This document shows positions 1 through 12,770 of a DNA stretch of 64,000 nucleotides, piece after piece. How positions within the stretch are numbered: position 1 is the first letter of the stretch; each line of letters starts with the position of its first letter. The notes below the pieces were generated by a model. The model searched no databases, was not told the DNA's origin, and saw only the letters and a program-made list of their open reading frames with translations. This DNA is from Nemopilema nomurai (lineage: Eukaryota > Cnidaria > Scyphozoa > Rhizostomeae > Rhizostomatidae): assembly GCA_003864495.1 (NCBI GenBank), contig ML133412.1, forward strand, positions 434,001-498,000. Direction: 5' to 3'. The position numbers and the translations under genes are program-made.

Positions 1-36
1 TCAGCAGTTTTTGTCTCTCCCACCTTAAGTTCCCAG

Positions 37-509
37 GACGACAAATTTTTTTCTGAACTGGATTTTTCAAAACCTTACTCAAGGAGAAACTAATAAACTT
101 GTATGCAAATATAATGAATGCAGAAAAACATAGCTCTTACTTACGTTTTGTAAATACCTGAAAATCAAGTTCTACACGAAAGTCAAGGAACATTTAGACA
201 TTGGAAAAGAAGAACAACAAAAGAACAGTCATTGTGAGTGACTCGTGGACAAGCTTGAAGCACACCTTAACTGACTTGAAAATAAAAAGTATTATCTCTA
301 CTATTGAAATCATGAACTTTTTGCTCCATATGTTTGTGATGCTTAGTTGACAAGAAGATTGGTAAAATCATTGTTATTTCTCAACTGCAATCTTACTTGT
401 GATTATCTAAACTTCTGACTTTTTCTAGGCCATTGGAAAATATGCTTACAAGAGCAGCCACAGTATTCCGCCTAGATACGGAACTTATGAAAAAGATACA
501 ATAGGCTGA
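37..509 (+). CDS. Candidate 3'-terminal exon(s) of a gene entering from the left
   Basis: Two exon-like segments follow good acceptors. At 429-509 a pyrimidine-rich tract ending in AG is followed in phase 0 by 26 codons and TGA; the peptide starts AIGKYAYKSSHS and ends in TYEKDTIG, a tyrosine-rich hydrophilic tail. At 37-93 a second acceptor is followed in phase 0 by 18 codons (starting DDKFFSEL) and TAA, with AATAAA overlapping just after the stop. They could be alternative last exons of one plus-strand gene whose other exons lie outside the window, or chance. I do not recognise the family. Short exons like these are weak evidence alone; the 429-509 one is the better of the two. Confidence 0.35.
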
Positions 510-510
510 A

Positions 511-1792
511 CCATCACTTTTTGAACTTTTCCTTTGGAAGCCATGTTGTCAAATGTAAATTAACGTTCGGTAAATCTGTTTCTAATATTCTTTGGTCCTT
601 TTACAAATGATCGATCTACTCACGTTTCCCGCGAAGCCATTATGCGGAACCAAATGCATCATGGGGGCATTTTGGTACACGAGCCTCATTCCCAGTATGA
701 TGGAATGAAATCATTGAATGAATCATTCAAGAGTTTAATTTTGATCCCATCTCTATGCTTTTGATCAGGGTCGCTGATAGACGGCCCGGGCCCCGGAGCC
801 AAGCTCTGTGGCGGGCCCTTTTGCGCCGCAGTCGAAATATTTAACTGCAAGACCTATATTTTGCGGGCCCTGGACCTTTACGCCTTCCCCCCCTCTCCAC
901 GCTCCTGCTTTTGATACAGGGATTAAAGACGTAAATTTTATTACTATCTGCTCAGTTAAGAGGGAACAATTTCTAAAAGATAGCTGTGCAGTAGCAAAAG
1001 ATGCCTAGGCATTACCAAGGGTGCTAGCCTCTTTATCGTCTTCTCTAATAATACTGCTAGAAAAAAGCAACTTTCATGGGGAATCCTTCATAGTTGTGTC
1101 TAAAATCTTTGAAAGTTCAGATGATGAAATAATGATGTATTTCCAAAAAATGAAGCAGTGTAAAGCAAGTAGTTAAAATGAGCGCAGTCTATTGCTTCCA
1201 AGAGTGAAATCTAAACAAAAAGGGAAATTTTTGCTTTTCTGTCAAATCCCGTAACAACACACGGGAATAGCATCAATTCTAGAGTTCAAGAGTCTGCAAG
1301 AATTTTTACTTTGAGTAATTCGCTTTAGACTTTATCATTGCTTGTTTCTTTGGCAAAAATAGCTCATCAATTACTTCTATTGTAAAAAATATATTTCTAG
1401 CGCCATTGGTTTTGCAGGTCCTTGGTTGTGAGTAGAAATCTGTTTCGCTAAACCAGTTTATCTATATAAGTAAGGTTTTATTATAACTCCTCTGCTACTG
1501 CGATTGGTAACAAGAAACATAGCCAAGCCATTGGTAAAACGCCCTTTTAAAATGAGGTTTGCAATTGCGTTTTCCAAAATTTATTAAATGGAATTAAGTT
1601 TAAAGGTAAAATTATCGTTGCAACATTATCTAGCAAGTCTAACATTAAAGTCCAACAACAGTATCAATGTTTCCTCATAAGGATAATAACATACGCAGAA
1701 ATTATCACAATTATAGACAAATTGAAGCAAGCAAAGCACGTTTTATTCTGGTAAGGGCAGATAATGCTTAATTTTCTTCAATGTACGTCTTA
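511..1792. other. Intergenic, no gene seen; contains a GC-rich insert
   Basis: No exon with supporting splice sites was found. The only notable structure is a GC-rich block at about 772-905, bounded by the related direct repeats TGCTTTTGATCAGGG (near 758) and TGCTTTTGATACAGGG (near 906). The rest is AT-rich sequence without recognisable features. Confidence 0.5.
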
Positions 1793-2062
1793 GATACACG
1801 AGGTGATAACTCTAAATTCAATCTTGAGCTATATCTAGTTTTTGACATCAGAAAAACAACAGCTGGTGGAAAAGGACGTCGAATTTGACGATTGACGAAA
1901 GTCTTTCCCAGTCGCTAACGTGTCTATTTTCGTATATCGTCAAACTTGGTTCTTGTTAGCAAATTCTGAGGGTGGTGGGACGTCCTTTCTCCACCAGCTG
2001 TTGTTTTTCTGACATCAAAAACTAGACATTTAATTAATTTTAGAGTTATCATCTTGTGTATC
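1793..2062. mobile_element. Foldback / MITE-like element with long inverted arms
   Basis: The left arm begins GATACACGAGGTGATAACTC and the right arm ends in the imperfect complement GAGTTATCATCTTGTGTATC. The arms continue inward with near-perfect pairing, including CTAGTTTTTGACATCAG, AACAACAGCTGGTGGA and GGACGTC on the left against their complements on the right. Each arm is roughly 110 bp, enclosing a short loop with no ORF. No convincing target-site duplication is visible, so the exact ends are uncertain. It is best read as a non-autonomous DNA transposon or foldback element. Confidence 0.7.
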
Positions 2063-3543
2063 CGGAAAGAGGATTATTCACGCTAGCAAACTTTGGAAAT
2101 AGGTACAGCAGCCTTGACAAAAACAGAGCATACGATGTACCAGAATGCATATGACATATTTCGGGCATAGCTGATTATCGATAGACTTCTTTCTTAAAAC
2201 AGTGCTTTATCAAGAGCTTAAACAAGAAGTTTCACCCGTCAGAGCAAACTCATCTCGTTCTACTGCAGGTACCTTAAAGCAAGTTGCATGATGATGTGTG
2301 GGCTTCCGTAGACACCCCCTTTAATTTTATCACATTATTATCTTTTTGTGTAATTTAGGTAAAAATCCCCAGAACAAGGCATAGGGGAGAAGGGAAGTGA
2401 ACTCGAAGAGGCAGCTAGAATGTTTCCGAAGTGTCAAAAGCAGCAAAAATATGTCAGAGTTGCATTCCAAAAAAGCACTAAAGACTTCCATTCAAAAACT
2501 CACCAGGTTCCTCATACAGACTATATTATGGATCGAAAGCATCAACCAATGTTCATTTATTGAGTACAAGTTGGGCATTTGGCATTTTCTTCAAAACCTT
2601 GGCTTTTTATCCTATTTGCATAATCAATGTTGGTGAAAGTGTATATCAAGTTGTAAAGATAGACAATGCTGCAAGATAGAAAGGACCCCGTAGACACATC
2701 AGATAAACCATAAAAGACTTTTAACAATCATCTTTTTAAAAACTAAAACAAACACTTTATATGCTCAAACTAATTTCTTTAATTTTTCTCAAAGGCAAAT
2801 TAGACGTCCACTTGCATGTTGAAATCTTCCAGGTGCATTTTTCTGTCTGGTTGATCTCTGCAATAATTTGTCTGAAACTAGTTTTTCCAAAGATTTTGCT
2901 TTAAATGCGTGCGCGTTGTGGACGCCCTCCTGGCACTTAGGTAAAGGGTGAATTTCGAAGATTAACGAATATTATACGAATTTTGGAAATGTTTGTGGAA
3001 ATGTTTTGCTCACAAGCTCTCTTACACACTATCGAAATTCTTTACACCTTCACACCCCCTCATTTGCGCCCCTTGTTTTTCTTATAGGAAAGGTTGCCCA
3101 CAATAAGCAGGTAATCTCTCGACGTGACAGCAAAACCGACAACAATATTTGAAAGCAAAACAATGCCGATTGGCTTCTGATCAAGCAGAATTCAATAGGC
3201 CATGGCAATTGAATAACGTTCTAAAATCATTATAGAAGCTCACTCGCAACTGCCTCGAGTTTGGGTAGAAACAAGGGAAACTTCCTTACATCATTGTAAT
3301 GGGGATTGCTTAGTGTTTCTCTATGTTGCCAATGAGAAGCCAAAGCCACATTATCACCGGAAACAAGCTGCTTTTCAGACTTGTTTGTTTTTATGGCTTT
3401 AAACATCGATATTAGGGCATACAGAACCCTCAGTTCAAAATCTGTCTTCAGACAAAAGTGACTTCTAAATAATAAAAATAACTTCTGTTGCCTGTTTTAG
3501 ATTTCATTCAGCAACGATAACAATGCCAGAAAATGCATAAAAT
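2063..3543. other. Intergenic, nothing recognised
   Basis: No exon pair with consistent phase was found on either strand. A possible 23-nt microexon near 3088 has splice-like edges but no partner. Confidence 0.5.
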
Positions 3544-3549
3544 TTTATT
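3544..3549 (-). terminator. Polyadenylation signal AATAAA of the TBC gene
   Basis: A canonical AATAAA on the minus strand lies about 250 nt beyond the TBC gene stop codon. It is the first such signal downstream and would give a 3' UTR of normal length. Confidence 0.55.
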
Positions 3550-3799
3550 ATACATTACTTCCAACACATAAACGTCAAAAAATTGGATAAACTTCATTCA
3601 TTTTTGTGACTGAAGAGTACCTTTAATCAAACAACTAGGCCAAAATTTAGGATGACAACTGTAAACATAAAATAAATTATCTATGTCATGCTTTATGAAG
3701 TTTTATCTCAACATTAATTATAAAGAATATGAATATACAAAATTTGAATCTCCTAAACATCGTGAAAGGCATTGGATATAGGATAATCTAAAATAACCT

Positions 3800-6700
3800 T
3801 CAAAAAACCGATTTTGTATTTTCACAGAGCTCAACAACCACGTCATCTTCATGCTGATCCTTTTCAGGTCCAGCTTCATCGATAAAGCCATTATTTTGTG
3901 ATAACACACATGAAGTATCAGCAAAAGAGGGCTTGTCTTCTTGAATGCTCGCTTCAATCGTGCTGCCAGTCATAGATTCCGCATTTCCGTTGCTTTCAAT
4001 TCTAGCCTTTGGGTAGTTGATAAAATGTATGATTTCATCAGGGATATTTCTCGAGCGCTGAGCTTGGAGAACAATCGATTCGGCACGCTCTAGAATCGTC
4101 GGCAGGTCTAGTTTATACGACATCTCATTGATGTGCTGATTGGAAAAAAAATAATATGGGATACACGGAAAGTAACAAGATATATAAAAAAGAAACAAAA
4201 TATATGGAATTATGATTAGCACTAAATTGGGGCGATAATAATTAGCTATTAATTTACTCAATAGAAAAATTACAGGTTATTGAATTATTTTGTTTATTAT
4301 TGCCGTGTGATTTTTTTATATTCCAATGTTTCAGCGAGTGTATAGATGATTAAAGCATTTGGGATTCTGAAAACCAACGAGGCTTACTTTCAATATTTCA
4401 TTGAAACCGAAATTCTGTGCCATCATATCATCTTTGAGCCCCTCCAAAACAGCTAACGCCACAAACAGCTTGAAATAGGGAGTGAGTGTCTGTGTCCATA
4501 AAACCTAAATAGACATCTATCTCTAAAACAAACTGTGTTCAATAACGAGTCTTCTTCAGTATCATTGGTGTGATCATTAAATGTAAGAAATTCTCATAAC
4601 TGTGATCATACAAATACGGTTTAAATCTGTTAATGGAGTTGAAACTGTCCCTATCGATGACTCTGTTATTCAGTATGCACTGGGATATATCCTACATTGT
4701 ACTATCAACATATCAGAACAAGCCATTCGAATATCAACGCTCACCAGCAACTAAGAACCAGGTGGGAAAAACTATTAGAAAGGATAGAAGCCATCTGCTT
4801 TTTGGTTATCAATAGAACAGTTTTGATGCATTGTATAAAGCGAGCATCAGCAAAACTCTGATCTTCTGTAACGCACATTTCTTCTTTGCAATCAAAATCT
4901 AATCTCTTTAAGCCGAAAGATAATTGACTGAATAATTCATAAAGTTTCTTCAACAACCTATCTGCATAATTTCGATGGAAGCATGCTTACCTCCCAAAGA
5001 ACCATAGTATTTTCAAAGCTAAATTCACGTTTGAAGGTCAAAAGGAGCCATCTGAAGCAGAAAAACAAGTTACCAGACTCTTTTGATTCTGCAAAAAAGA
5101 ACTCAAAAGATTAGGGAAAATAGGTTTCGAAATGCAATATCAAAATATGCAACACTCAAACAGGAGGAACAGAAACTACAGGTTTTGAATGGCAATATCA
5201 AATTATGCATCACTCAAACTAAAATGACGAAAGTCTTCAAAGCAGAAATGCAGAAATGCATAATAAGCGACTTTAGCTGAATTTCTGCTACAACAATTCA
5301 CTTCGTGTCCAACACCGTTTGTCAGTTTATTTAGGACAAGAGCTTTAAAGGCATTGAGTCATGATGAATCAAAAGGGTATACCCAAATTCAAAAATAGCT
5401 GAGTCATTATGATAGCTCCGTTAATCTGATTAGCTGTCAAGCAAACTGCACACATGATGTTTTAACCTCGCAGTTGATGTCTGATCACATGAAAACAGAC
5501 AACAGCCCTTTGAAAACCGCTATTTACCCTGACTCAATGCCTTTGAGGCATTCAAGTCCCTTGTCACTGAACAAGACGGATATGTCTAAGTCCAGCAAAT
5601 GAACCAGAGAGAGAAATGAGGTAGCGATTGTAACTGGTCTAATTTACATTGGGCTTTTAACTAAGCACTGGTAGGAATGACGTCATTCTCAGAGCAAACT
5701 TAAAAGGCACTGCTATGTAGTATGGCCTATCACCTTACTGTAGTACAAGCCACCACTTTCATTGATAACAAATAGCGCTTAGTAAAATGGGTACTATCTA
5801 AACAAAGTAATCAAGTTTACTAATAAAAAATACTTACCCAAATATTGGTGGAACGTTGGGTAGAAAAACCTTATCAAAGCTCCTAGGTTTTCCAGTTGTG
5901 TTTGCATAAAGTGCTGCATGAGTTCGAAATTGCTAGCTTCTGATTCCATCAGCCCACAGAAGCACCAAAAGGAATCGACTTCATCCTCCATGAGAAGAAG
6001 AATGGGAGAAAGCAAGTCTGACATTCCCTGGACATATCCTAAGAAAAATACAACATATGACACTGATATGTACAAGATATGATGATTATTATTGCTTGTA
6101 ATCGTCTGCCATAAAGTGTTTGATGTTATGTACGTAGAACTGTACATTCACAGGAAGCAGTTATATAGTTCATCATCAGTGGAAATAGCGTGGCACTCTG
6201 AGTGATAGCTAAATGCCTCCCAGTTATATAAACGACAAGAGTATATGAACATATCAATACACATGTAATGGCATTGTATACAGCTTTATTATCAATTTAG
6301 TGACAAACATGGAAGGAAGTGCATAAGGTGTAGATCAATTTATATGAATTACAGATAACATGATTTCAATTTCAGTTCATACTGTCAAGTTTCTTACGCG
6401 TATACGAAAACATGTTCTTGCTTCCTCAAAATAATACTAGTGCATCGACATATTAATAAACACGTATTAATATTCATTGGTTATCATAATGCATAAATAA
6501 CGTTCAATGAAAGGCCTAAATGTGACCATATTTAAAAAGACCATCCAAAACATGACATTTCATTTACTTAACTGCCATATGGGATCTGATACACAAGGGC
6601 ATAATGATCTTTTGCAGTTCTCAAACCTACCAAGATCAAAATTGTACATGCAGTACGTCTTGAGTATATCTGAAAGCTTTTTCGTGTTACTGTTATCATC

Positions 6701-9700
6701 TCCACCAAAAAATGGATGAGTCTTGTCTGTTCGAACAGAATCCTTTTCTAAAATAAAAAATAAAATAAAAATAAATTCGAGATATTTGTTTCAAGTCATC
6801 TTAGGCATTAGGCGAAGTGACTTAGGGTGTAAAACTCGGATTATGGTGGGGAAATGAAAATTGCAAAATAAGTACACAAAGGGGCGTGTCCCTGACAAAG
6901 CAGATCTATATTTGTGAATCTATATCTATATCTGGGTAAGCATCTTGAGACGCTATACCATAGGTTTTTAAGTGAAATGTCAAAACAATAAATCCTAAAA
7001 CATTATTGGCTCCTTCAAATTTACTTTAGGCTATCTGCAGTATCATAATATAAGCTTTTCTTCATTGGACGCTTGTATTATGTAGTATGACTTGCATGGC
7101 CTCTGCTGTTCATGTCCACATTTGACAAATGGAATAACAAAATTACAAAATAGCAAACAGTTTTATATCATCATTCTTACGGACTAGCTGACTTCTGCTC
7201 GCAAACTCTGAGAAGCGCTTGATTTGAGCAGGACTCATCGTTTCCCACTGCTTTTTCATGGTAAAGTACTCTTTTCTAAGAATAAAAGGAAATGAATTGT
7301 AACTGTGGAAAGCATTCGCTGTAAATTTTTACAAAGTAAGAAAGTGAAAGATTGATGTAAAAGAAAAACCCAGTTAGCGATAAATGAGACTTCAAAATGG
7401 CAAGAAATAGCGGAAAAAGGATTTTTGCACACTTAATGTACTTATGAGATTTCATAAATGAGATTTGAAAATGGCAAGAAATAGCAGAAAAAGAATTTTT
7501 GCACACTTAATGTACTTTTTCGTCCGACAATAAGGAGTATGCAAATGTCGGAAAATGACTAAAAGCAGACAAAATAAATAGCCCGATACGGATCGAAAAC
7601 ACTAGAGGGTTGCTAGATGAGCGTATGATTGGTTGCATTATGGTCAATTAACGTCAAATCACACCTTTTTGTTTGAAAGTTTCCAAGAGAAAATAATAAG
7701 ATAATTGTGTACATATAGGATCGATACAGTTAAAAATAATATAAATTACACTTACGATTTCTCCTCTTTGATTTTCACTCTATCTTCATAAGTCGAATCA
7801 AACGGAAAATAGCCCAACAGAAATTTCCACGCCTCCTTTCGAACATCTTCGTGAATACCCTGCGTTTTAAGTTGATAAATTATAGACTATACCAAAAAAA
7901 ATCTAATTCCAAAAGTTTATACATTCAATCCTTTAGGCCTAAATCCTCTTTTAATAACAAACAAACCTTACCTTCAAAATAATTTGAATTGGCATGTTAT
8001 TACTTTTTGAAATTCTTTGGGCCAAAGCAACAACACCATCATCGCAAACAAATTCAAGGAAAAAGCAGTCTAAGCAAGTTTTATGTAGTTCTTCAAGGTT
8101 TTCTCTTTAGTACAAGAAAAAACAATACACAAATAGCTTAAAAAATGATTTCACAAGCCAGTGGCTCGTCCTTATAGTGTCATTAAGTATGTTGTACGTA
8201 GTGTATCCGGTAAATTTGCATTGCAAACTTTCATACGGATGTTAAAAAAAGGATTTCTTGGCTCAACAGAGCAAAATAAACGAGCCATTACCAAAACAAG
8301 GTAAGCAAACGTTGATTGAAGCGTTATTCAGGAAAATTAATTAGATATTTCTATGCAAAACGTACCGCTCACAAAAAAACTCCTCTACACACTAGTATCA
8401 GTTTCTTTATCAAAATTTGCAGAAGATAAAATAGACATGGGCCCTTTAAACTTGCAAGACAACTACAAAATCCCTTTGGCAAATGAAATTTACTTGGAAC
8501 ACCATATAAAAATGAAAGAAGACTAAGGAAACAGCGAGTTTTTCGATAAAATTCGTACTCCTCTGAAGACCCTTTCCTTCAGTCGCTCAACATCTTTGAT
8601 CTTTCCATCATGGTCCATAAACGCACACCACTCCTCAGGTTGAAGTCGCTGGCCTCGTCTTGTAAATATTTTTGGTCCGAGATCAGGCTAAAGCAATGTG
8701 CGAAAAGAAAGTAAAAATTGTAAAGAGTAACACTGCACAAATATAGGCCTCTCAAAGAAAAAAACAACATGACCCTGTACCATTGCTTTACTTGCTAATG
8801 AAATCTAGACTGAAATTCAAAATAACTACAGATGAATGCTACTATCCGTATCTGTTCTAAGAAAAGATCTAACAAGGCACAAGATCAAATTGATCAGTGA
8901 TTTAATTGGTATGGAGGGATTAGGGTAGGCCTCTTGAGTCAATCACAGACATAAATTAAAACAAAAGCAGTTCTACAAGTTGAGAAACACTCTTTCAACA
9001 AAACTAAACAGCAGAAAAGAGGAATACAGAGAATAATTTAGAGAATAATTTCATTGCATTCATTTTAACAAGGGCATAAAATAACTAAAGTGATTTTCAT
9101 TGAAAATCTTACAATACATTTAGGGTTGTTCCCTAACCATTACATAGTTTGTACTTAAAGAACAATGAAAGGAGAGAGTGCTAATTGATTGTAAACAAAG
9201 ATTGAGCATTTATACCCAGCAAGCATACCTTATCATCCTTGTCACTCAGTATCTCAAATCCTTGATCACCATTGGAAACTGATCTTGGACGTTGTGTGCC
9301 TCTTAATGCAGGTGAGACAGGCCTATGCTCTTCCAGGCCACCTTGAGGACCAATTGTGTCCATAAGAAGGCGTGTTACTTTAGAGAATTCCTGAAGAAGT
9401 CTGGCTCCAGAGGCTTGGTTCCAGATTTTCTATGGAATTAATTATAGTCAAATCAAAAAAGTGCAAATACCTCTACTTTTCTCTACTGTGCTTCAAATAA
9501 AAATATACTAATGCTGTACTTTACACACAAGATGCGGTCATCAAGCCCTTGCATAACTTCCAAAATATATGTTTAGACAGATGCATAGGCAGATAACAGG
9601 TATACTTATATTTTCAAGTTAGCCATAATTTTAGCAAGCTGGTCAGAAAGATTCAGTTATTTTTAAACAATCATCTCAGGTACGTATATTGCATTATACT

Positions 9701-12700
9701 GTTGATCGTAGTGTATATGTGCCATATTGTTAAAGCAATAGAGGTCCAATTGCTAGAGCAACTAGATTCAATTTACTAGCTCTAATATTCAATAATTTTC
9801 TTGCAAATAAACCACACTTACTTTACAAAGCATGACAATCCAAAAATAACATAATTATCTTAAAAATAAATTGAATGCAAAATTCCATAAATATGAAGAT
9901 AATCTTGTGTCATACTTCAAAAGAAACAACAATGAGGCTAGAGCTAGTTGACAGAAGCTTGCATTATGATGATAACCAAATGTCTGATAATGCACTAACA
10001 GAAAGTGTGTCTTCTGGTTCTTGATCAAAAAGTTTATGCTGATGAAGTGGCTTTCCCAATGCATCTTTTACGTCTTCAACAACAAATAGCTTCTGATTGG
10101 CAGAAGCCCTGAAATAAAAGCAAGGTATATCAACCTTTTGCAGTTCAAATGGAAGCACTCTTGTAGGGTTGTGAAATGCTGCTTGTTACTTTATAGAGGT
10201 TAAATTATGTACAATATCATGGTTCTAAAGCTCCTTGTTGATTGATCTCCCACCCAACAATGAGCACTTCATTTAATGAAACAAATTGATTCAACATTTG
10301 GATAATTATCAATTAAATTTTCTGTTAAAGGGCAAGGTTTTGACTCTTAGGATAAGGTATTTCTTCCAATGATATCAAGCAAGGAACGATTCTTCAATCA
10401 GACTTCTTAAGAAAAAGTAGCGAAATGTTTAATTTCTATTACATAATATGTTAGATAAGAATTACAAAAATTGTTACCAATTACAAATTACAAAAAGCAA
10501 TTACCTTGTTATCCATATGTAACGCTGGAGTCTTGATACCATAGCAGTTATACCACCAGAGTGAAAATGCAATGCTGGTTGTGTTGTCCCATCCTTCAAA
10601 ATGAATACAGCATAGGGCCAAGCAAGTTTTGGATCAGATCTCCTGATAGAGTGCAGTTTAGTAATTTTAAAATGAATGCGATATTTGTGATGAGAATCAT
10701 GAGGATCTTTCTGGCACACGTCACCTAGACATAAATGAAAAGTTGAAATTTGATGGGTTGCATAAAATGATAACCAAACAATCTAAGATGATTTTCAATT
10801 TACACTGATGTCAAAACTCTGAAAAAATCTGAGGTACTACTTTTGGCTTTGACAGGCTCTCCTACACAAATTAAAGCATAATGCTTGAAAGAAGATGATA
10901 AAAGAACTAAATCTAAAAACAACTGTCCACTTAGAAACCTACTGTGGAGATTGGAAAATCTCACCCTCACAGGAAATACTAAGTAAAGGGTAGGTAGAGG
11001 ATGACAGAGAAGAATGTATATGAGCAGCTTAGTGAGTAGATGACAAGAAAGAAGTGCGAGACGATAGTGCAATAATACCTAGAAGCTATGAAATATAGGC
11101 AGTGAAAAGCTGTGATTGCCTATGCAACTAGATAATGTCGGACTACTACAGACTTTCTGCTGCATCACATTTGGTGAAAAATATCAAATGTTTTGATGAG
11201 AATACCTTGATTTGATGGTTGCTTGCTAACAACACCCCACTCATAATCTCCAGAAAGGTAAGATTGCACCTCAAATTCCATGTCAGATGGCAGATCTTTA
11301 TCAGGACTCCAGTCAATGTAGACTCCATCAGCCTAGAGAAAATAGAGAGACAATCATTGTTTTAGTGTCAATCATATACCCAGCAAAAAAGACCCAAAGG
11401 ACTGATGATTGAGTTAAAATTCAAATTTTGAAAGATTTCAGTAAAAAATTTTGGACTTAAACCTGATAAAATTATTATTTTTTTCCTATTTTTGTACTAT
11501 TTGTATGGCATTTGATGTGCAGTGAAAATTAAGGAACTTTTAAGGGACTTTTCGTACTAAAATCTGATGATTTGAGGTCTATGAATAAGGAACTTTTGGA
11601 ACTAGGCCTTGCGGTAGGGTCCTTATTGAAAAACGTGTAAAAAGGCAGAAAAGGGGAACTAGAAGAGCAATTGTTTTCAGGGCAACTGTGAGGTGTACAC
11701 AGAAGAGACTTTAAAATTGTTTGACTGTTGAGAAGCATTAAGTGCCAATCTGATGATGTTATCATAAAGGACCATTTCACCATCAAGAAAAGCTACGCAC
11801 CATAACAATAAAGATTCATTACAATGAAAACAATAGTTTATGAAATTTGTTTGCAAAATTACCCGCTAAGTTAACAAGAACCAAGAATATTTTATGGATA
11901 TTTTCATTTCCATAGTGATTACAAAGAAGCCTTCAGTGCCTTCTTTTTAAAAGGTTGATGTAGTGGCTTTGAAAACCTAGGTTTTTGGAAGAGCAAGCTA
12001 ATGCATCTCTTCATTTCTCTATGTTTTTGCTAACTTCAGCACTAGATAAGTTCCAACAGCATACATTCATGGATTAGCAAGATATGAATATTTCAAAAAT
12101 TATATCGTATGGCTTTATTCGAACGTCTTTATCGATCATATCAAAAGCAAAATATGATAAATCATGAAGTCCGTAACTAACCTTTTCTACAATCTTTAAA
12201 TTTCCTCTTATAATGTTGTCATAATGTGTGGAAGCAGGAACAGAAGTATGAACAAACACGTTGTCTTGATTGTAAACCGTCTGATTTGAAAAAATTGCAG
12301 AAATTGTAAACATGGAGGCAAACGAAATAAAGCTTATAGAATACAGGACACGTTCACTAATCATCAAAGTCCGTGGATGCTTGATTTGTAGGAAAATGTT
12401 TTGAATCATATTCTATATGTTGGGGCCCGCTTCAAGATTGCCAATCTTTAAGTCACCTCAAATATCTTATGCTGCCTATGATGCTAAGGAATGTCAAAAC
12501 TTAAGAAAGTTCAGTGAAGGAGTATCATTCTACTTTGCAAACAAACGTTGGAGCTGGAGAGTAAAGCGATATCGGATGATGATCATACCACCAGTTGAAT
12601 TTATTCTGAATTTATTATTCTGAATTTAGCAATATTTTTGTTAATTCACTAAATCAAATACTATTCAAAAAAAGTTGTTATGATCTGATTCCCCATTATG

Positions 12701-12770
12701 TGATCTCGATCTATGAATAAGTAATTTAATACAGTACTTTTTCGTGCTCCGAGTCCATTTCCTCCGCCAT
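3800..12770 (-). CDS. TBC1D15: TBC1D15/TBC1D17-type Rab GTPase-activating protein (14 coding exons, complete)
   Basis: Rab GAP, predicted to stimulate GTP hydrolysis on endosomal/lysosomal Rabs (RAB7 is the usual substrate reported for TBC1D15). Exons in transcript order: 12770-12738, 12280-12182, 11332-11206, 10724-10505, 10108-10000, 9429-9229, 8687-8559, 7859-7756, 7275-7181, 6747-6631, 6038-5838, 5088-4991, 4504-4388, 4135-3800. They sum to 1986 nt, 661 aa plus stop, with every phase matching; human TBC1D15 is about 690 aa. The N-terminal part (to about residue 170) resembles the family's Rab-binding region, with KLHSIRRSDPKLAWPY and ALHFHSGG. The TBC domain starts near residue 300 (GIHEDVRKEAWKFLLGYFPF). 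The arginine finger is R378 in LVQKDSVRTD and the glutamine finger is Q415 in GYVQGMSD, so it should be catalytically competent. The C-terminal tail is acidic and divergent. The start ATG opens an 11-codon first exon (MAEEMDSEHEK). The exon 5 donor (GTTAGT) is the least certain junction. I cannot separate TBC1D15 from TBC1D17; one ancestral gene is likely. Confidence 0.93.
5345..5548. repeat. Small inverted-repeat element in a TBC-gene intron
   Basis: AAAGGCATTGAGTCA near 5352 is matched by its complement TGACTCAATGCCTTT near 5526, about 170 bp apart, with weaker pairing continuing outward. There is no ORF. A small MITE is plausible, but the arms are short and no target duplication is evident. 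Confidence 0.4.
7365..7665 (+). repeat. Dispersed repeat family, copy A, with an internal ~65-bp tandem duplication
   Basis: The segment shares AGTATGCAAATGTCGGAAAA, AAATAAATAGCC and GAAAACACTAGAGGGT with copies near 30.05, 51.2 and 54.15 kb. Within it, a block containing TGGCAAGAAATAGC and TTTTTGCACACTTAATGTAC occurs twice in tandem (about 7395-7443 and 7470-7517). It lies in the TBC gene intron between exons ending at 7756 and starting at 7275. Only fragments are open in any frame, so it looks non-coding. Confidence 0.65.

Noticed and set aside
3088..3111. Plus-strand microexon after a CTTGTTTTTCTTATAG acceptor
   Set aside because: Only about 23 nt, with no phase-compatible partner exon nearby.
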